A stretch of DNA of 64,000 bases from Paenibacillus daejeonensis DSM 15491 (GCF_000378385.1 NZ_KB899660.1:620001-684000), one strand, 5' to 3'. Counted from the stretch's first letter, positions 1 to 9,975 are shown. The notes: a model not told the origin generated them from the letters alone. Numbers and translations are program-made.

Positions 1-367
1 CTGCATTTAATTTGGCAAGAAGCTGCTCCATTTCATCTTCATCAATAGGTTTAAGAATAAAGTCTTCCACCCCGAACCTTACCGCTTGCTGAGCATATCT
101 GAAATCGTTATAACCACTAACGATGACGAAGATCGGTTTGGCGGCCGTCTGTTCTTTGACCGCTTGAATTAACTGCAGGCCATCCAGTTCCGGCATCCGG
201 ATATCGGTGACAACCAAGTCTGGTGAGGTCTGCTCGATAATATGAAGTGCTTCTTCCCCGTTGGCGGCCTCGGCAACGATATCAAATCCATGTTTTCTCC
301 AATCGGTAAACTGCTTCAGACCCTGTCGGGCATAGATTTCATCATCAACCAGCACCACTTTGAACAT
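1..367 (-). CDS. Response regulator, AraC/YesN type (partial, C-terminus beyond window)
   Basis: This is the first 122 residues of a receiver domain; the rest lies beyond the window edge. The acidic pair is D8-D9 in VLVDDE, the phospho-acceptor is D55 in VVTDIRMPELDG, and the conserved lysine is in the ILKPID motif. The segment GLKQFTDWRKHGF after the first helix is typical of YesN-like regulators, which carry a C-terminal AraC DNA-binding domain and pair with a membrane sensor kinase, often for sugar uptake. The start follows a strong GGGGAGG site. The output domain is not visible, so the AraC class is inferred from the receiver alone. Confidence 0.85.
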   Translation of the reverse strand, partial: MFKVVLVDDEIYARQGLKQFTDWRKHGFDIVAEAANGEEALHIIEQTSPDLVVTDIRMPELDGLQLIQAVKEQTAAKPIFVIVSGYNDFRYAQQAVRFGVEDFILKPIDEDEMEQLLAKLNA

Positions 368-519
368 GTTGTCCCCTCCCCCAGTCGTAACCGCTTTCAA
401 TCAGTATAACTTAATTCTTATCGAGATTGACTTTAGGAAGTATAGAAAAAGCTTTGTTAATTATAGGCATGCATGCGACAGGTTTCTTTTACTATACAAC
501 AAGTTAGACTTGGCAGTAA

Positions 520-1410
<891 letters not shown>

Positions 1411-1412
1411 GC

Positions 1413-1463
1413 CCAAAAAAAATGCCGCATCGCGAAGGCGGGAAGCCTGCGCGATGCGGCATT
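1413..1463 (-). terminator. Rho-independent terminator of spo0A
   Basis: A perfect 14-bp stem (1421–1434 with 1450–1463) has an A-run at 1415–1422 on the plus strand, which becomes the U-tract of a minus-strand transcript. It therefore ends spo0A. It may also slow transcripts leaving the esterase gene, but there is no good U-tract in that direction. Confidence 0.85.
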
Positions 1464-1504
1464 CAATGGTTATTATTGACCTTAACAGGTCAATCCTTGC
1501 CCTT

Positions 1505-2314
1505 TCAAGACACCTTATGCTCGATCCGCAGCTTATCAGCTACCATGGCAATGAATTCAGAATTCGTCGGTTTCGACTTACTGATATTAATAGTGTAGCC
1601 AAACAGGTGGCTGATGCTGTCGATATTGCCACGCGTCCAAGCCACCTCGATAGCATGGCGAATGGCACGTTCGACGCGGGATGGCGTCGTTTTGAATTTT
1701 TCGGCGATTGCTGGATACAAGGTTTTCGTAATCGCACCCAAAATTTCGATATTATTGTAGACCATGGTGATGGCTTCCCGCAAATATTGGTACCCCTTAA
1801 TGTGAGCAGGTACGCCAATTTCATGAATAATGCTGGTAATGTTGGCATCCAGATTTTTTCCCTTTGCGAGAGGGACGACATTGGATTTAGGTACACTGCT
1901 TGTGCTGAAACCAGAGCTGGAGGTGACGGAAGAGTTGCCAACCAACTGACGAATGCGGTTAGCCAAGATTTCCATATCGAACGGTTTCAAGATGTAATAG
2001 GAGGCGCCCAGTTGTACTGCTTTTTGAGTAATGTTCTCTTGGCCAAAGGCTGTCAGCATGATGATTTTGGGCATGCTCGGCAAATTCATCTCACGCAGGC
2101 GTTCCAATACACCAAGTCCATCTAAATGGGGCATAATAATATCCAAAATGAGAACATCAGGTACCTGTTCCATCTCCTCTAATTGACGCAATACTTCTTC
2201 TCCGTTGTATGCAATACCTGTAACCACCATGTCATTTTGCTCAGAAATATATTCTGATAACAAATTTGTAAACTCCCGATTATCATCCGCCAATAGAACT
2301 TCAACTTTTTGCAA
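1505..2314 (-). CDS. spo0A: Sporulation master regulator Spo0A
   Basis: A 269-residue response regulator, close to the 267 of B. subtilis. The receiver (about 1–120) has D10-D11 in LLADDNRE, phospho-acceptor D58 in [13 protein letters not shown]88 and K110 in YILKPFD. A short serine-rich linker leads to the Spo0A C-terminal DNA-binding domain, including [28 protein letters not shown], here quoted in part as [16 protein letters not shown]. Once phosphorylated by the phosphorelay it binds 0A boxes, represses abrB and activates early sporulation genes. The start has an AAGGGAGG site. Upstream are three exact 0A boxes and a sigma-H-like promoter. The spo0A–spoIVB order is the usual one in Bacillota. 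Confidence 0.98.
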   Translation of the reverse strand: MQKVEVLLADDNREFTNLLSEYISEQNDMVVTGIAYNGEEVLRQLEEMEQVPDVLILDIIMPHLDGLGVLERLREMNLPSMPKIIMLTAFGQENITQKAVQLGASYYILKPFDMEILANRIRQLVGNSSVTSSSGFSTSSVPKSNVVPLAKGKNLDANITSIIHEIGVPAHIKGYQYLREAITMVYNNIEILGAITKTLYPAIAEKFKTTPSRVERAIRHAIEVAWTRGNIDSISHLFGYTINISKSKPTNSEFIAMVADKLRIEHKVS

Positions 2315-2428
2315 TGGTTGGTCCTCCCTTAAGTTCTGATTTCCACAAGGTGTGAATCTGGATGAGTGTTAGATAAACGCAGAATATGGCTGCGTGTAAT
2401 ATGCCAATTTCTTCTGCTCGTACTACAC

Positions 2429-2464
2429 ATTTTCGACACCTGTGATTGAATTCCTTCTGTCGAA
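2429..2464 (-). promoter_or_regulatory. spo0A control region: sigma-H-like promoter with two 0A boxes
   Basis: Two exact 0A boxes (TGTCGAA) lie here in opposite orientation, at 2432–2438 (minus) and 2458–2464 (plus). Between them on the minus strand, AGGAATT (2449–2455) and GAAAAT (2429–2434) resemble a sigma-H promoter, the second element overlapping the first box. This matches the known layout of the sporulation promoter of spo0A in Bacillus, which sigma-H reads and Spo0A~P tunes. The sigma-H call is by eye. Confidence 0.7.
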
Positions 2465-2552
2465 AATTATTTTTCTTTATTTTTTTTTTGCAATGCTTTA
2501 TAATAAATATTTTATTCCATGGCTCGTCTTTTTTCGTTTCGATTCCTTTTTT

Positions 2553-2559
2553 TTCGACA
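2553..2559 (-). promoter_or_regulatory. Third 0A box upstream of spo0A
   Basis: An exact TGTCGAA on the minus strand, about 240 bp upstream of the spo0A start and about 90 bp from the proximal pair, in a very AT-rich stretch. Position and exact match suggest another Spo0A operator. Binding is inferred. Confidence 0.55.
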
Positions 2560-2579
2560 ATGAAGCGCGAATATAAAAC

Positions 2580-2614
2580 AAACTCAAGGCGGGCTATTAG
2601 CTCGCCTTGAGTTT
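2580..2614 (-). terminator. Hairpin terminator overlapping the spoIVB stop codon
   Basis: A perfect 12-bp stem (2580–2591 with 2603–2614) holds the spoIVB stop codon in its loop. On the minus strand it is followed by GTTTTATATT, a weak U-tract. It probably ends the recN–spoIVB transcript before the spo0A promoters, perhaps incompletely. Confidence 0.65.
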
Positions 2615-3919
2615 GGAGGTGGATGGACCAAGAAGCACGCCTGCGTCTTGCAGCATCCATTCAATGAAGCAACCATACCCGGATGTAGGGTCATTGACGA
2701 ACACGTGAGTGACTGCCCCAATCAATTTGCCGTCCTGCAATATTGGACTGCCAGACATCCCTTGAACAATCCCGCCTGTTTTCTCAATCAGCTGTTTATC
2801 GACGACTTTGATGACCATACCTTTGGTTGCTGGAGACGACTGTTTGGATACATGAGCGACTTCGATCTTGAACCGCTCAACCTTTTGACCATCAAGCACA
2901 GTCAGAATCTCCGCAGGTCCTTCCTTTACCTCTTCAGCAAAAGCAATCGGTACCGGCTTGACATCATAGCTGTGTGATGGCAGTTCGCTCATCTGTCCAA
3001 AGATACCAAAGGCTGTGTTCCGCTTCACGTTCCCGAGCACTTTACTGCCTTTGAGAAAGTGAGCCCGCTTCTCTCCCGGTTCACCATGTTGACTTTTGTT
3101 AATGGACGTTACATTGGACTGTACGATTTCCCCGTCTCCGACTTCAATAGCCGATTGGGTCTCCATATCCGTAATGACATGCCCTAATGCTCCATATACC
3201 CCTTGATCAGGCGCATAGAAGGTCAACGTGCCAACTCCCGCAGCAGAGTCCCGGATATATAGACCAAGTCGCCAGGCTTGATCCTCTACATCAAAGACAG
3301 GCAGCAATTGTTTGTTCATTAACTGCCCTTTCCGCTTAATAACAAGATCGAGCGGTTTGCCAGCCGTTCCGGCCTTCTTCACAACGTCCGCAACTTTAGC
3401 CACTTCATTTAAATGAATCCCATTCACTTTAACAATAAGATCCCCTACTTGAATTCCGGCTGCTTCGCCAGGCGATAGCTTCTGGTCCGCAGCTGCAACC
3501 TGATGGTGACCTACAACCATGATTCCAGCTGATTTCACTTTGACTCCAATCGTCTGACCTCCAGGGATGACCTTGAGATCAGGAACAACATTGACTTTGA
3601 CGGTCTTGAAAGGAATCTTACCGAATAATTTCAAGGTCATAAGGGTCTGACCGCTCCCGTGGGGCTCCAGTGCAAGCGGTTGGTTCAAATTCACTTGAAC
3701 GGAACGATCCTTCGATCCATTGACGCGGACGACATCCGGGTCGACCGTAAGCTGGGCATGCACAGGCATGGCGTAATCAAGCTGCCGGAGTTGGCCCGCA
3801 AACAAGCGAAGTTCATTCGGAAAAGATGCAAAATGTTGAAACGGGGAGGAAAGTCCGATTAGGCAAACGATGAGAGCCAATGCCAAACCGAACCAACGCT
3901 TTCGTTGACTGGAGTTCAA
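2597..3919 (-). CDS. spoIVB: SpoIVB serine peptidase
   Basis: SpoIVB is made in the forespore under sigma-G, crosses the inner forespore membrane and cleaves SpoIVFA, which frees pro-sigma-K processing in the mother cell. From the chosen start the protein has about 440 residues: an N-terminal membrane anchor (FGLALALIVCLIGL), a PDZ domain around SPGEAAGIQVGDLIVKVNG, and an S55 peptidase domain with the histidine in GALGHVIT and the serine in VQGMSGSPI. The frame is open to 4018, but that start has no good site. A TTG at 3919 lies 10 bases from GGGAG; a GTG at 3928 is too close to it. The start is uncertain, the identity is not. Confidence 0.95.
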   Translation of the reverse strand: MNSSQRKRWFGLALALIVCLIGLSSPFQHFASFPNELRLFAGQLRQLDYAMPVHAQLTVDPDVVRVNGSKDRSVQVNLNQPLALEPHGSGQTLMTLKLFGKIPFKTVKVNVVPDLKVIPGGQTIGVKVKSAGIMVVGHHQVAAADQKLSPGEAAGIQVGDLIVKVNGIHLNEVAKVADVVKKAGTAGKPLDLVIKRKGQLMNKQLLPVFDVEDQAWRLGLYIRDSAAGVGTLTFYAPDQGVYGALGHVITDMETQSAIEVGDGEIVQSNVTSINKSQHGEPGEKRAHFLKGSKVLGNVKRNTAFGIFGQMSELPSHSYDVKPVPIAFAEEVKEGPAEILTVLDGQKVERFKIEVAHVSKQSSPATKGMVIKVVDKQLIEKTGGIVQGMSGSPILQDGKLIGAVTHVFVNDPTSGYGCFIEWMLQDAGVLLGPSTSKLKAS

Positions 3920-4039
3920 TGATTTCACGCTCCCTATGGTTCCATCGCATGACGATGCGGACACCGCCAATGGCGTACCTATAAGGTAACCCCGCCAACA
4001 CCCTTTTATGTCCCACAAAACATTCCCGAAATGGCTTCG

Positions 4040-5740
4040 TTAAGCCCCTTTTTGCCGGATTGCAAGATCCAACATTTCCTGTGCATGATGCCGCGTCTTT
4101 TCGGTAATCTCGACGCCCCCCAGCATTCTGGCCAATTCCTCGATACGACGAACCACCTGCAATTCCGTCACTGATGTGGAAGTGCGCTCTTCAATGATGT
4201 TCTTGCAAATTTCATAATGATGATCTGCCATACAAGCAACTTGTGGCAGATGCGTGATCGAGAAAACCTGGCAGCGCTTGGATAAGGCAGACATTTTCTC
4301 GGCAATAGCCTGTGCCGCGCGGCCACTAACCCCGGTATCGACTTCATCGAATACAAGCACAGGTACCAAATCAATGCCAGCGAAAATGGCTTTCAGGGCC
4401 AGCATGATCCGTGACATTTCGCCCCCGGAAGCGATCTTGTTCAGAGGTTTTGGCGGTTCACCCGGATTTGGAGCGATCATAAAGACAGCTTCGTCAGCAC
4501 CTTGTGCAGTCAGACGCACCGTTTCACCAACACGCAGCTGATCCAGATGGACATGAAACGAAGTACGCCCCATTTGTAGCTGCTTGAGTTCGGCTTCAAT
4601 CGCTTCAGCCAAACGTACCGCAGCATGGCGACGCAGCCCGGATAGAGTCAAGGCTTGGGACATCGCTGTATCATAAGCCGCCTGTTCTTCCGAACGAAGC
4701 TGCTGCAGATATTCATCGCGATTCTCCAGTTTGTCTGCCGTCTCGGTGATTTTCTCCAGGTAAGATAGAATCTCGGGAATACTTTCACCATATTTGCGTT
4801 TAAGTGCATGAATCAGATCCAGCCGCTCTTCAATCTCGGATAACCGCTCTGGATCCGCCTCAATACTATCCCGATAGCTCCTAAGCTGGAATGCGGCATC
4901 CTCAGCCTGATAAAAAGCCGATTGTAGCTGTTCGACCAAGGGATCCAGTACCGCGTGGTCATAGGCTCTGATGTCTTCTAGGCGGGCTAGAGCCGTACCT
5001 AAAGACTCCAGACCCCCAGCAGCTTGCAGCAGCGAATAGGCTTCTGCTGCATGGTCCAATCGTTTCTCTGCATGCGTTAGTTTGCGTTTGTCTTCCAGTA
5101 AACATTCATCTTCCCCAATCACCAAGGCAGCGGCCGTAATCTCTTCTATTTGAAATTTATAGAGATCGAGCATCTGCATGTTCTGACGGGCGCTATCCTC
5201 AAGCTCTCTCAGCTTCGTTCGTATCTGCTGATGCTTGCGATACGCGTTCTGGTATTGGCGTTTCTTCTCCATCAGCGGATTTCCTGCATAGAGGTCCAAC
5301 CACTCCAGATGCTTCTCCGTCTTGATAAGGGACTGGTGCTCATGCTGACCGTGCAGATTGATCAGACATTCCCCAACTTCTCTGAGCATCGTCAGATTGA
5401 CAATCTGGCCATTAATTCTGCTGACACTCTTGCCATGCGCCGAAACCTCGCGCCTGATGATGAGGAGTTCAGATGGGTCACCCGTAATGCCTTGATTAGA
5501 GAGGACCTCCCATACCGGATGAGCCTCAGGCAGGTCAAACATGGCTTCGATCTCTGCCTTATCGCATCCATGCCGCACCATATCAGCCGAGCCACGACCG
5601 CCAGCCACCAGCCCCAGCGCATCGATTAGAATAGACTTGCCTGCGCCTGTCTCTCCCGTCAAGACATGAAAGCCCTGGTGAAAATCAACGACAACGTGCT
5701 CGATTACGGCCAGATTTCGAATGGACAATTCCCGAAGCAT
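4040..5740 (-). CDS. recN: DNA repair protein RecN
   Basis: A 566-residue SMC-like ATPase of double-strand break repair; it gathers broken ends early in recombination. The Walker A motif GETGAGKS is near residue 30, a long coiled coil fills the middle, and the ABC signature ASGGEMSR and Walker B VLVFDEVDTGVSG lie in the last third. The start at 5740 follows AGGAGAGG; an in-frame extension to 5782 is ignored. It lies between argR and spoIVB as in B. subtilis. A terminal-inverted-repeat element occupies the gap just upstream, so recN is either read through from argR or uses a promoter inside that element. Confidence 0.97.
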   Translation of the reverse strand: MLRELSIRNLAVIEHVVVDFHQGFHVLTGETGAGKSILIDALGLVAGGRGSADMVRHGCDKAEIEAMFDLPEAHPVWEVLSNQGITGDPSELLIIRREVSAHGKSVSRINGQIVNLTMLREVGECLINLHGQHEHQSLIKTEKHLEWLDLYAGNPLMEKKRQYQNAYRKHQQIRTKLRELEDSARQNMQMLDLYKFQIEEITAAALVIGEDECLLEDKRKLTHAEKRLDHAAEAYSLLQAAGGLESLGTALARLEDIRAYDHAVLDPLVEQLQSAFYQAEDAAFQLRSYRDSIEADPERLSEIEERLDLIHALKRKYGESIPEILSYLEKITETADKLENRDEYLQQLRSEEQAAYDTAMSQALTLSGLRRHAAVRLAEAIEAELKQLQMGRTSFHVHLDQLRVGETVRLTAQGADEAVFMIAPNPGEPPKPLNKIASGGEMSRIMLALKAIFAGIDLVPVLVFDEVDTGVSGRAAQAIAEKMSALSKRCQVFSITHLPQVACMADHHYEICKNIIEERTSTSVTELQVVRRIEELARMLGGVEITEKTRHHAQEMLDLAIRQKGA

Positions 5741-5767
5741 GTTAACCTCTCCTTTACTTGTAAGGTT

Positions 5768-5934
5768 GTTCAAAAAGCTCACTGTTGATCACGAAGTATA
5801 CCTAAGTAGCAAATTCGACGTCGAATATTGAATGCAGTCGGAACTTCCGGTGCTCACGTAGGTTTACCTACGCTCCGCTCCTCATTTCCTCCTGCCTCCA
5901 ATCTTCTCGGTGCTGACCACTGAGCCTTTTGAAC
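5768..5934. repeat. MITE-like intergenic element, family I copy 1 (167 bp)
   Basis: The element is bounded by GTTCAAAAAG and an inverted copy. The outer 25 bases match in about 20 positions. Inside are short palindromes, including ATTCGACGTCGAAT and a CGTAGG-tttA-CCTACG hairpin at 5857–5872. A second copy lies at 39213–39415; 43 bases (5874–5916) are identical in both. There is no open reading frame of note, so if mobile it would be moved by a transposase elsewhere. Confidence 0.75.
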
Positions 5935-5952
5935 TCTCACTATAGAAACAAT

Positions 5953-6411
5953 TTACGATTCATGATTCATCAAAGCGAGAATCCGCTCCACAACTTCACT
6001 GCTATGCTCAATCTTGCGGCAAATAATTAGAATTGTATCGTCCCCGCAGATGGTACCCATTATTTCTTCCCATTCCATGTTGTCAATCAAAGATCCGAAT
6101 GCATTAGCCGTACCTGGAAGACTCTTCATTACAACCAGATGATCCGTGTAGTCGATATGAACGAAATGATCCAATAATGCGCGCTTCAGCTTGTGAATTG
6201 GAAATGAGCGTTGCTCCTGTGGCATCGCATATTTGTAAACGCCTGATTCAGTAGGCACCTTAATTAACTGCAATTCCTTGATATCTCTTGATACTGTCGC
6301 TTGAGTAACCTGCATCCCGCTGCTGCGCAGCATATCGACCAGCGCGTCCTGCGTCTCGATATCATGCTTTGCGATCAGCTCCCTGATCTTGATATGCCTG
6401 TAGCCCTTCAT
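5953..6411 (-). CDS. argR: Arginine repressor ArgR/AhrC
   Basis: A 152-residue hexameric regulator that represses arginine synthesis and activates catabolism when arginine is bound. The N-terminal winged helix has QATVSRDIKELQL as recognition region; the C-terminal part has the arginine-binding GTICGDDTILIICR motif. The start at 6411 follows a GGGGAAGG site; the longer frame to 6438 has none. It lies upstream of recN as in Bacillus, and just downstream of a small membrane-protein gene on the same strand, 23 bases away. Confidence 0.96.
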   Translation of the reverse strand: MKGYRHIKIRELIAKHDIETQDALVDMLRSSGMQVTQATVSRDIKELQLIKVPTESGVYKYAMPQEQRSFPIHKLKRALLDHFVHIDYTDHLVVMKSLPGTANAFGSLIDNMEWEEIMGTICGDDTILIICRKIEHSSEVVERILALMNHES

Positions 6412-6434
6412 GCCCTTCCCCCGTTCTGTAGGTG

Positions 6435-6893
6435 TCATTCATTCACATGAAACGTAATTGTACGGATGCCGCCGTTCTTGGCGTCCACATACAATATACC
6501 GGCGCTGTGGGGTACCAGGAGAGCGTAGACCAGAAGACGATCTCTGACGCCGCTGCCTGTCCAGTCCATGGGCATACGATCTCTGGCCGTCTTGACCAGA
6601 TACAGCTCGCTGCCCTTCTCTGCGACATAATCAATGTAGAGCCTGCTGCCGAGCAGCTCTCCGTCCAACCCGACGCTCACCGGAATTCGGTGTCTGGCCG
6701 AGCTCACGGTATAGCCAGCGGTTTCCAGCAGCCTAACGTTCTCATCTGAGGCATCCGGCTCCTCTCCCCCGTCCAGCAATACTAGCCGGGAGGTCACTGG
6801 CTCATGCAGCCAGGTATAGAAGCGCTTGTAAACCCAAATGACAAACAGCAGGCCAACCACAATCATGACAAACCAGTCGCTGTAATTGCCCAT
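6435..6893 (-). CDS. Conserved hypothetical protein with N-terminal membrane helix
   Basis: A 152-residue protein I do not recognise. One membrane helix lies near the N-terminus (WFVMIVVGLLFVIWVY), followed by a soluble part. That part contains RLVLLDGGEEP, GYTVSSARHRIPVSVGLDGELLGSRLYIDYVAEKGSELYLVKTARDR (read in pieces) and a final YVDAKNGGIRTITFHV strand, suggesting a small beta-rich domain. The topology suggests a cytoplasmic domain tethered to the membrane. It follows the tlyA terminator and precedes argR, so it probably begins the argR transcript. Start site: GAGGCGGTGGGGA before ATG. Function unknown. Confidence 0.75.
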   Translation of the reverse strand: MGNYSDWFVMIVVGLLFVIWVYKRFYTWLHEPVTSRLVLLDGGEEPDASDENVRLLETAGYTVSSARHRIPVSVGLDGELLGSRLYIDYVAEKGSELYLVKTARDRMPMDWTGSGVRDRLLVYALLVPHSAGILYVDAKNGGIRTITFHVNE

Positions 6894-6967
6894 TCCCCAC
6901 CGCCTCTTTCGTGAATGGATGTACCATACACTTCGATACGGGTTTGTAAAAATCCTGTATATCCACT

Positions 6968-6999
6968 AACGAACGTTCGTTCCTGAGAACATTTGTTAG
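6968..6999. promoter_or_regulatory. Palindromic operator-like sites upstream of the argR-side gene
   Basis: A perfect 14-bp palindrome, AACGAACGTTCGTT (6968–6981), is followed by AGAACATTTGTTAG (6986–6999). The second differs at two positions from the LexA (SOS) consensus CGAAC-N4-GTTCG. Both sit between the tlyA terminator and the start at 6893. Which regulator binds, if any, is unknown. Confidence 0.4.
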
Positions 7000-7060
7000 C
7001 GAACGCTTGTTTGCTTCGCTATCAGTGTACCAAATTGTTGCCCGGATGGCTATACCCAAA

Positions 7061-7098
7061 ATAAAAAAAAACGATGCGTTTTTATTCTCGCATCGTTT
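7061..7098 (-). terminator. Rho-independent terminator after tlyA
   Basis: A 10-bp perfect stem (7069–7078 with 7089–7098) is followed on the minus strand by nine U residues. It closes the dxs–tlyA transcript just past the tlyA stop at 7111. Confidence 0.9.
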
Positions 7099-7110
7099 CT
7101 GTCATTCTAT

Positions 7111-7941
7111 TCATTTCTTGGCGCTGGAGAATGCCTCAGCTGCTTCCTTGACCACAGTGGCAATCTGAATTGCGTCGGGAGCAATGACATCCCCGCCCGG
7201 CAGCCAGTGCCAATAGGCCAAGAATTCAATGTTGCCTTCTCCACCCGTAATCGGTGAAAAAGTCAGACCCTGCAATGAGTAACCCAGCTCCGAAGCATAG
7301 CCGAGTACCTGTGTCAGAACTTCCTCATGGACAGAGGACTCACGAACGACTCCATGCTTGCCCACCTTTTCCCGCCCGGCCTCAAACTGCGGTTTGATAA
7401 GCGCCATCACACCCGAATGCTTGCCAATTAAACCGCTAAGTGCAGGCAAAATAATGCGGAGTGAGATAAACGACACATCAATCGTAGCAAATCCGGGTGC
7501 TGGCCCCTTTAAATCCTCGGGTTGCATATAACGGAAATTGGTTCGCTCCATCACACATACACGCTCGTCTTGGCGCAGAGACCAATCCAGCTGATTATAG
7601 CCGACATCGATGGCATATACATAAGACGCGCCATGCTGCAACGCACAGTCTGTAAAACCACCCGTAGAGGAGCCAATGTCCAGCATTGTCAGACCTTGCA
7701 TATCAATTGAAAAATGCTTCAGTGCTTTTTCCAGCTTAAGGCCACCCCTACTTACATAAGGGTGAACAGAGCCTTTCACTGTTATTGTAGCCGTACGAGG
7801 TACCTTTGTACCGCTTTTTTCAATGCGTTCCCCGTCCACTAGCACGAGGCCGGCCATTAATGCAGCTTTGGCCTTCTCCCGGCTCTCATAAAATCCCTGC
7901 TCAACAAGCAAGAGATCAATTCGTTCTTTCAATATCGTCAT
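7111..7941 (-). CDS. tlyA: TlyA family rRNA 2'-O-methyltransferase (YqxC)
   Basis: A 276-residue protein with an N-terminal S4 RNA-binding domain (RIDLLLVEQGFYESREKAK) and an FtsJ-like Rossmann methyltransferase. The latter has the S-adenosylmethionine motif MLDIGSSTGGFTDCAL near residue 90 and the catalytic-type ALIKPQFE. TlyA enzymes methylate ribose positions of rRNA in both subunits; the old name hemolysin A is misleading. The start has an AGGAGA site. It follows dxs by 21 bases, as in B. subtilis (yqxC), and is probably cotranscribed with it. Confidence 0.93.
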   Translation of the reverse strand: MTILKERIDLLLVEQGFYESREKAKAALMAGLVLVDGERIEKSGTKVPRTATITVKGSVHPYVSRGGLKLEKALKHFSIDMQGLTMLDIGSSTGGFTDCALQHGASYVYAIDVGYNQLDWSLRQDERVCVMERTNFRYMQPEDLKGPAPGFATIDVSFISLRIILPALSGLIGKHSGVMALIKPQFEAGREKVGKHGVVRESSVHEEVLTQVLGYASELGYSLQGLTFSPITGGEGNIEFLAYWHWLPGGDVIAPDAIQIATVVKEAAEAFSSAKK

Positions 7942-7962
7942 GTTGTTCTCCTGGTCCGTACC

Positions 7963-9858
7963 TTACTGCGTAGATACGCTCTTATGCTGGCGAGGCATCA
8001 GTTTTATCAACTCAGCAGCCACGCGCTCACCAGTAAGTCCCGCATCTCTACGCTGTTCCTTGATTGAACCGTGCTCAATGAATTCGTCCGGAATTCCGAT
8101 AATGCGGACGGCCATATCGTGAATATCACGTTCCGAGTAGAACTCCAATACCGCACTGCCCAAGCCGCCGTGTTGCGCTCCCTCTTCCAATACAACGACC
8201 CGTTGGCCTTCATTAGCAAGCTGCAGAAGCATGGATTCGTCAAGCGGTTTAATGAAACGGGCATTGATGATTCGGATGCTGAGACCATCGCGCTTGAGCA
8301 GCTCTGCAGCTTCTTCAGCTACTTGCAGCATTGGCCCTACAGCTACGATAACGGCTGATTCACCCTCACGAATCACATCCCATGTACCAATCGGAATTGG
8401 AGCCATCGTCGCATCTATGTCTACCCCTGTACCACTTACACGCGGGTATCGGACAGCAATCGGACCATCATCATAACTCAAGGCTGTTTTCATCATGTGA
8501 CGCAGCTCATTCTCATCCTTGGGCATCATAAGTACCAAATTCGGGACATGCCTCAAAAACGGGATATCGAACACGCCATGATGGGTTTCGCCATCTGGTC
8601 CGACAAAGCCTGCCCGGTCGATGGCAAAGACGACATTAAGGTTCTGTCTGCAAATATCATGAACGACCTGATCATACGCACGCTGAAGGAAAGTCGAGTA
8701 AACCGCAAAGACCGGCTTGAGTCCTTCCATGGCAAGCGCAGCCGACATGGTCGCAGCATGCTGCTCGGCAATGCCCACATCAATCATTCGACCTGGGAAA
8801 CGCTCAGCAAATTTAATCAGACCCGATCCGCCAGGCATCGCAGGTGTTACTGCGACAATCCGGTCATCTTGTTCGGCCAGTTCAATAAGCGCTTCACTGA
8901 ACACTTGGGTGTACATCGGCGGACCAACAGCTTTTAGCACTTGGCCGGATTCGATTTTGTAAGGCGAAATACCATGCCATGTATGGGAGTCCGCTTCAGC
9001 AGGCTTATAGCCTTTGCCCTTGGTTGTCAGGACATGAAGCAATACCGGTCCATTAACATTATTGGCTTGCAGGAATGCCTCTTCCAGCTTCTGAAGGTCG
9101 TGACCGTCGACTGGTCCCAGATACGTCAGTCCAAATTCCTCGAACAGGACGCCAGATACCACCATATACTTCAGACTATCCTTGACACGCTCTGCCGTTT
9201 TGGCAAGCTTGCCCCCGATAGCCGGTATCCGGTTAAGCAAATATTGCAACTCGTCTTTGGCTTTCTTGTATGTCTTGTCGGAACGAATCTTGCCAAGATA
9301 ATTATGAATGGCTCCGACATTGGGAGCAATCGACATCTCATTATCATTCAGAACAACAATAAGCTTGCGCTTTTCGTGGCCGATATGGTTGAGCGCTTCC
9401 AGCGCCATTCCGCCCGTAAGTGCACCGTCACCAATAACGGCAACGACTTTGTGGTCTTCCCCTTTTAGGTCACGAGCCATGGCCATACCGATTGCAGCAG
9501 ACAGAGACGTACTGCTATGTCCGGCTTCCCATACGTCATGCTCGCTTTCCGACCTTTTCACAAAACCGCAAAGGCCTTTATATTGGCGCAGCGTATCAAA
9601 CCGGTCCATACGGCCGGTCAGCATTTTATGAACGTAGGATTGATGCCCCACATCAAAAATAAATTTATCTTTAGGACTGTCATACAAATAATGCATGGCA
9701 AGTGTAAGCTCGACTACGCCAAGGTTGGGGGCCAGATGACCTCCTGTGGCCGAGAGCTTTTCAATTAGAAACTGTCGGATTTCCCCAGCAAGACTCTCCA
9801 ATTGTTCTAGCGAGAGCGCCTTTAAATCCTTTGGTTCGCATATTTGTTCCAGCAGCAC
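7963..9858 (-). CDS. dxs: 1-deoxy-D-xylulose-5-phosphate synthase
   Basis: Dxs joins pyruvate and glyceraldehyde 3-phosphate with thiamine diphosphate, the first step of the MEP isoprenoid pathway. The 631-residue protein has the substrate histidine in [25 protein letters not shown], the thiamine-diphosphate motif [15 protein letters not shown] ending in LNDNEMSI, and a transketolase C-terminal domain. The frame is open to 9900, but GTG at 9858 has GCGAGGA seven bases upstream and gives the family length. Isoprenoid synthesis continues with ispA just upstream. A sigma-A promoter lies at 9924–9952. Confidence 0.96.
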   Translation of the reverse strand: MLLEQICEPKDLKALSLEQLESLAGEIRQFLIEKLSATGGHLAPNLGVVELTLAMHYLYDSPKDKFIFDVGHQSYVHKMLTGRMDRFDTLRQYKGLCGFVKRSESEHDVWEAGHSSTSLSAAIGMAMARDLKGEDHKVVAVIGDGALTGGMALEALNHIGHEKRKLIVVLNDNEMSIAPNVGAIHNYLGKIRSDKTYKKAKDELQYLLNRIPAIGGKLAKTAERVKDSLKYMVVSGVLFEEFGLTYLGPVDGHDLQKLEEAFLQANNVNGPVLLHVLTTKGKGYKPAEADSHTWHGISPYKIESGQVLKAVGPPMYTQVFSEALIELAEQDDRIVAVTPAMPGGSGLIKFAERFPGRMIDVGIAEQHAATMSAALAMEGLKPVFAVYSTFLQRAYDQVVHDICRQNLNVVFAIDRAGFVGPDGETHHGVFDIPFLRHVPNLVLMMPKDENELRHMMKTALSYDDGPIAVRYPRVSGTGVDIDATMAPIPIGTWDVIREGESAVIVAVGPMLQVAEEAAELLKRDGLSIRIINARFIKPLDESMLLQLANEGQRVVVLEEGAQHGGLGSAVLEFYSERDIHDMAVRIIGIPDEFIEHGSIKEQRRDAGLTGERVAAELIKLMPRQHKSVSTQ

Positions 9859-9923
9859 GTGTTTTCCTCGCTTTCCTGGACTGAAAACACTGATGTCCAT
9901 GAACGTCTGACTTTTTTTCAGCT

Positions 9924-9952
9924 ATTATAGCACACTTCTATAATAAACCCAA
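9924..9952 (-). promoter_or_regulatory. Sigma-A promoter upstream of dxs
   Basis: On the minus strand, TTGGGT (9947–9952) and TATAAT (9924–9929) are separated by exactly 17 bases, in the gap between ispA and dxs. This would allow dxs–tlyA to be transcribed independently of the folD–xse–ispA group. Confidence 0.7.
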
Positions 9953-9975
9953 TCTGCAGGGCAAGAACCATGTCA

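Noticed and set aside
3813-4018. N-terminal extension of spoIVB to TTG at 4018
   Set aside because: No ribosome site at 4018; the hydrophobic anchor begins later and the extension lacks a recognisable segment.
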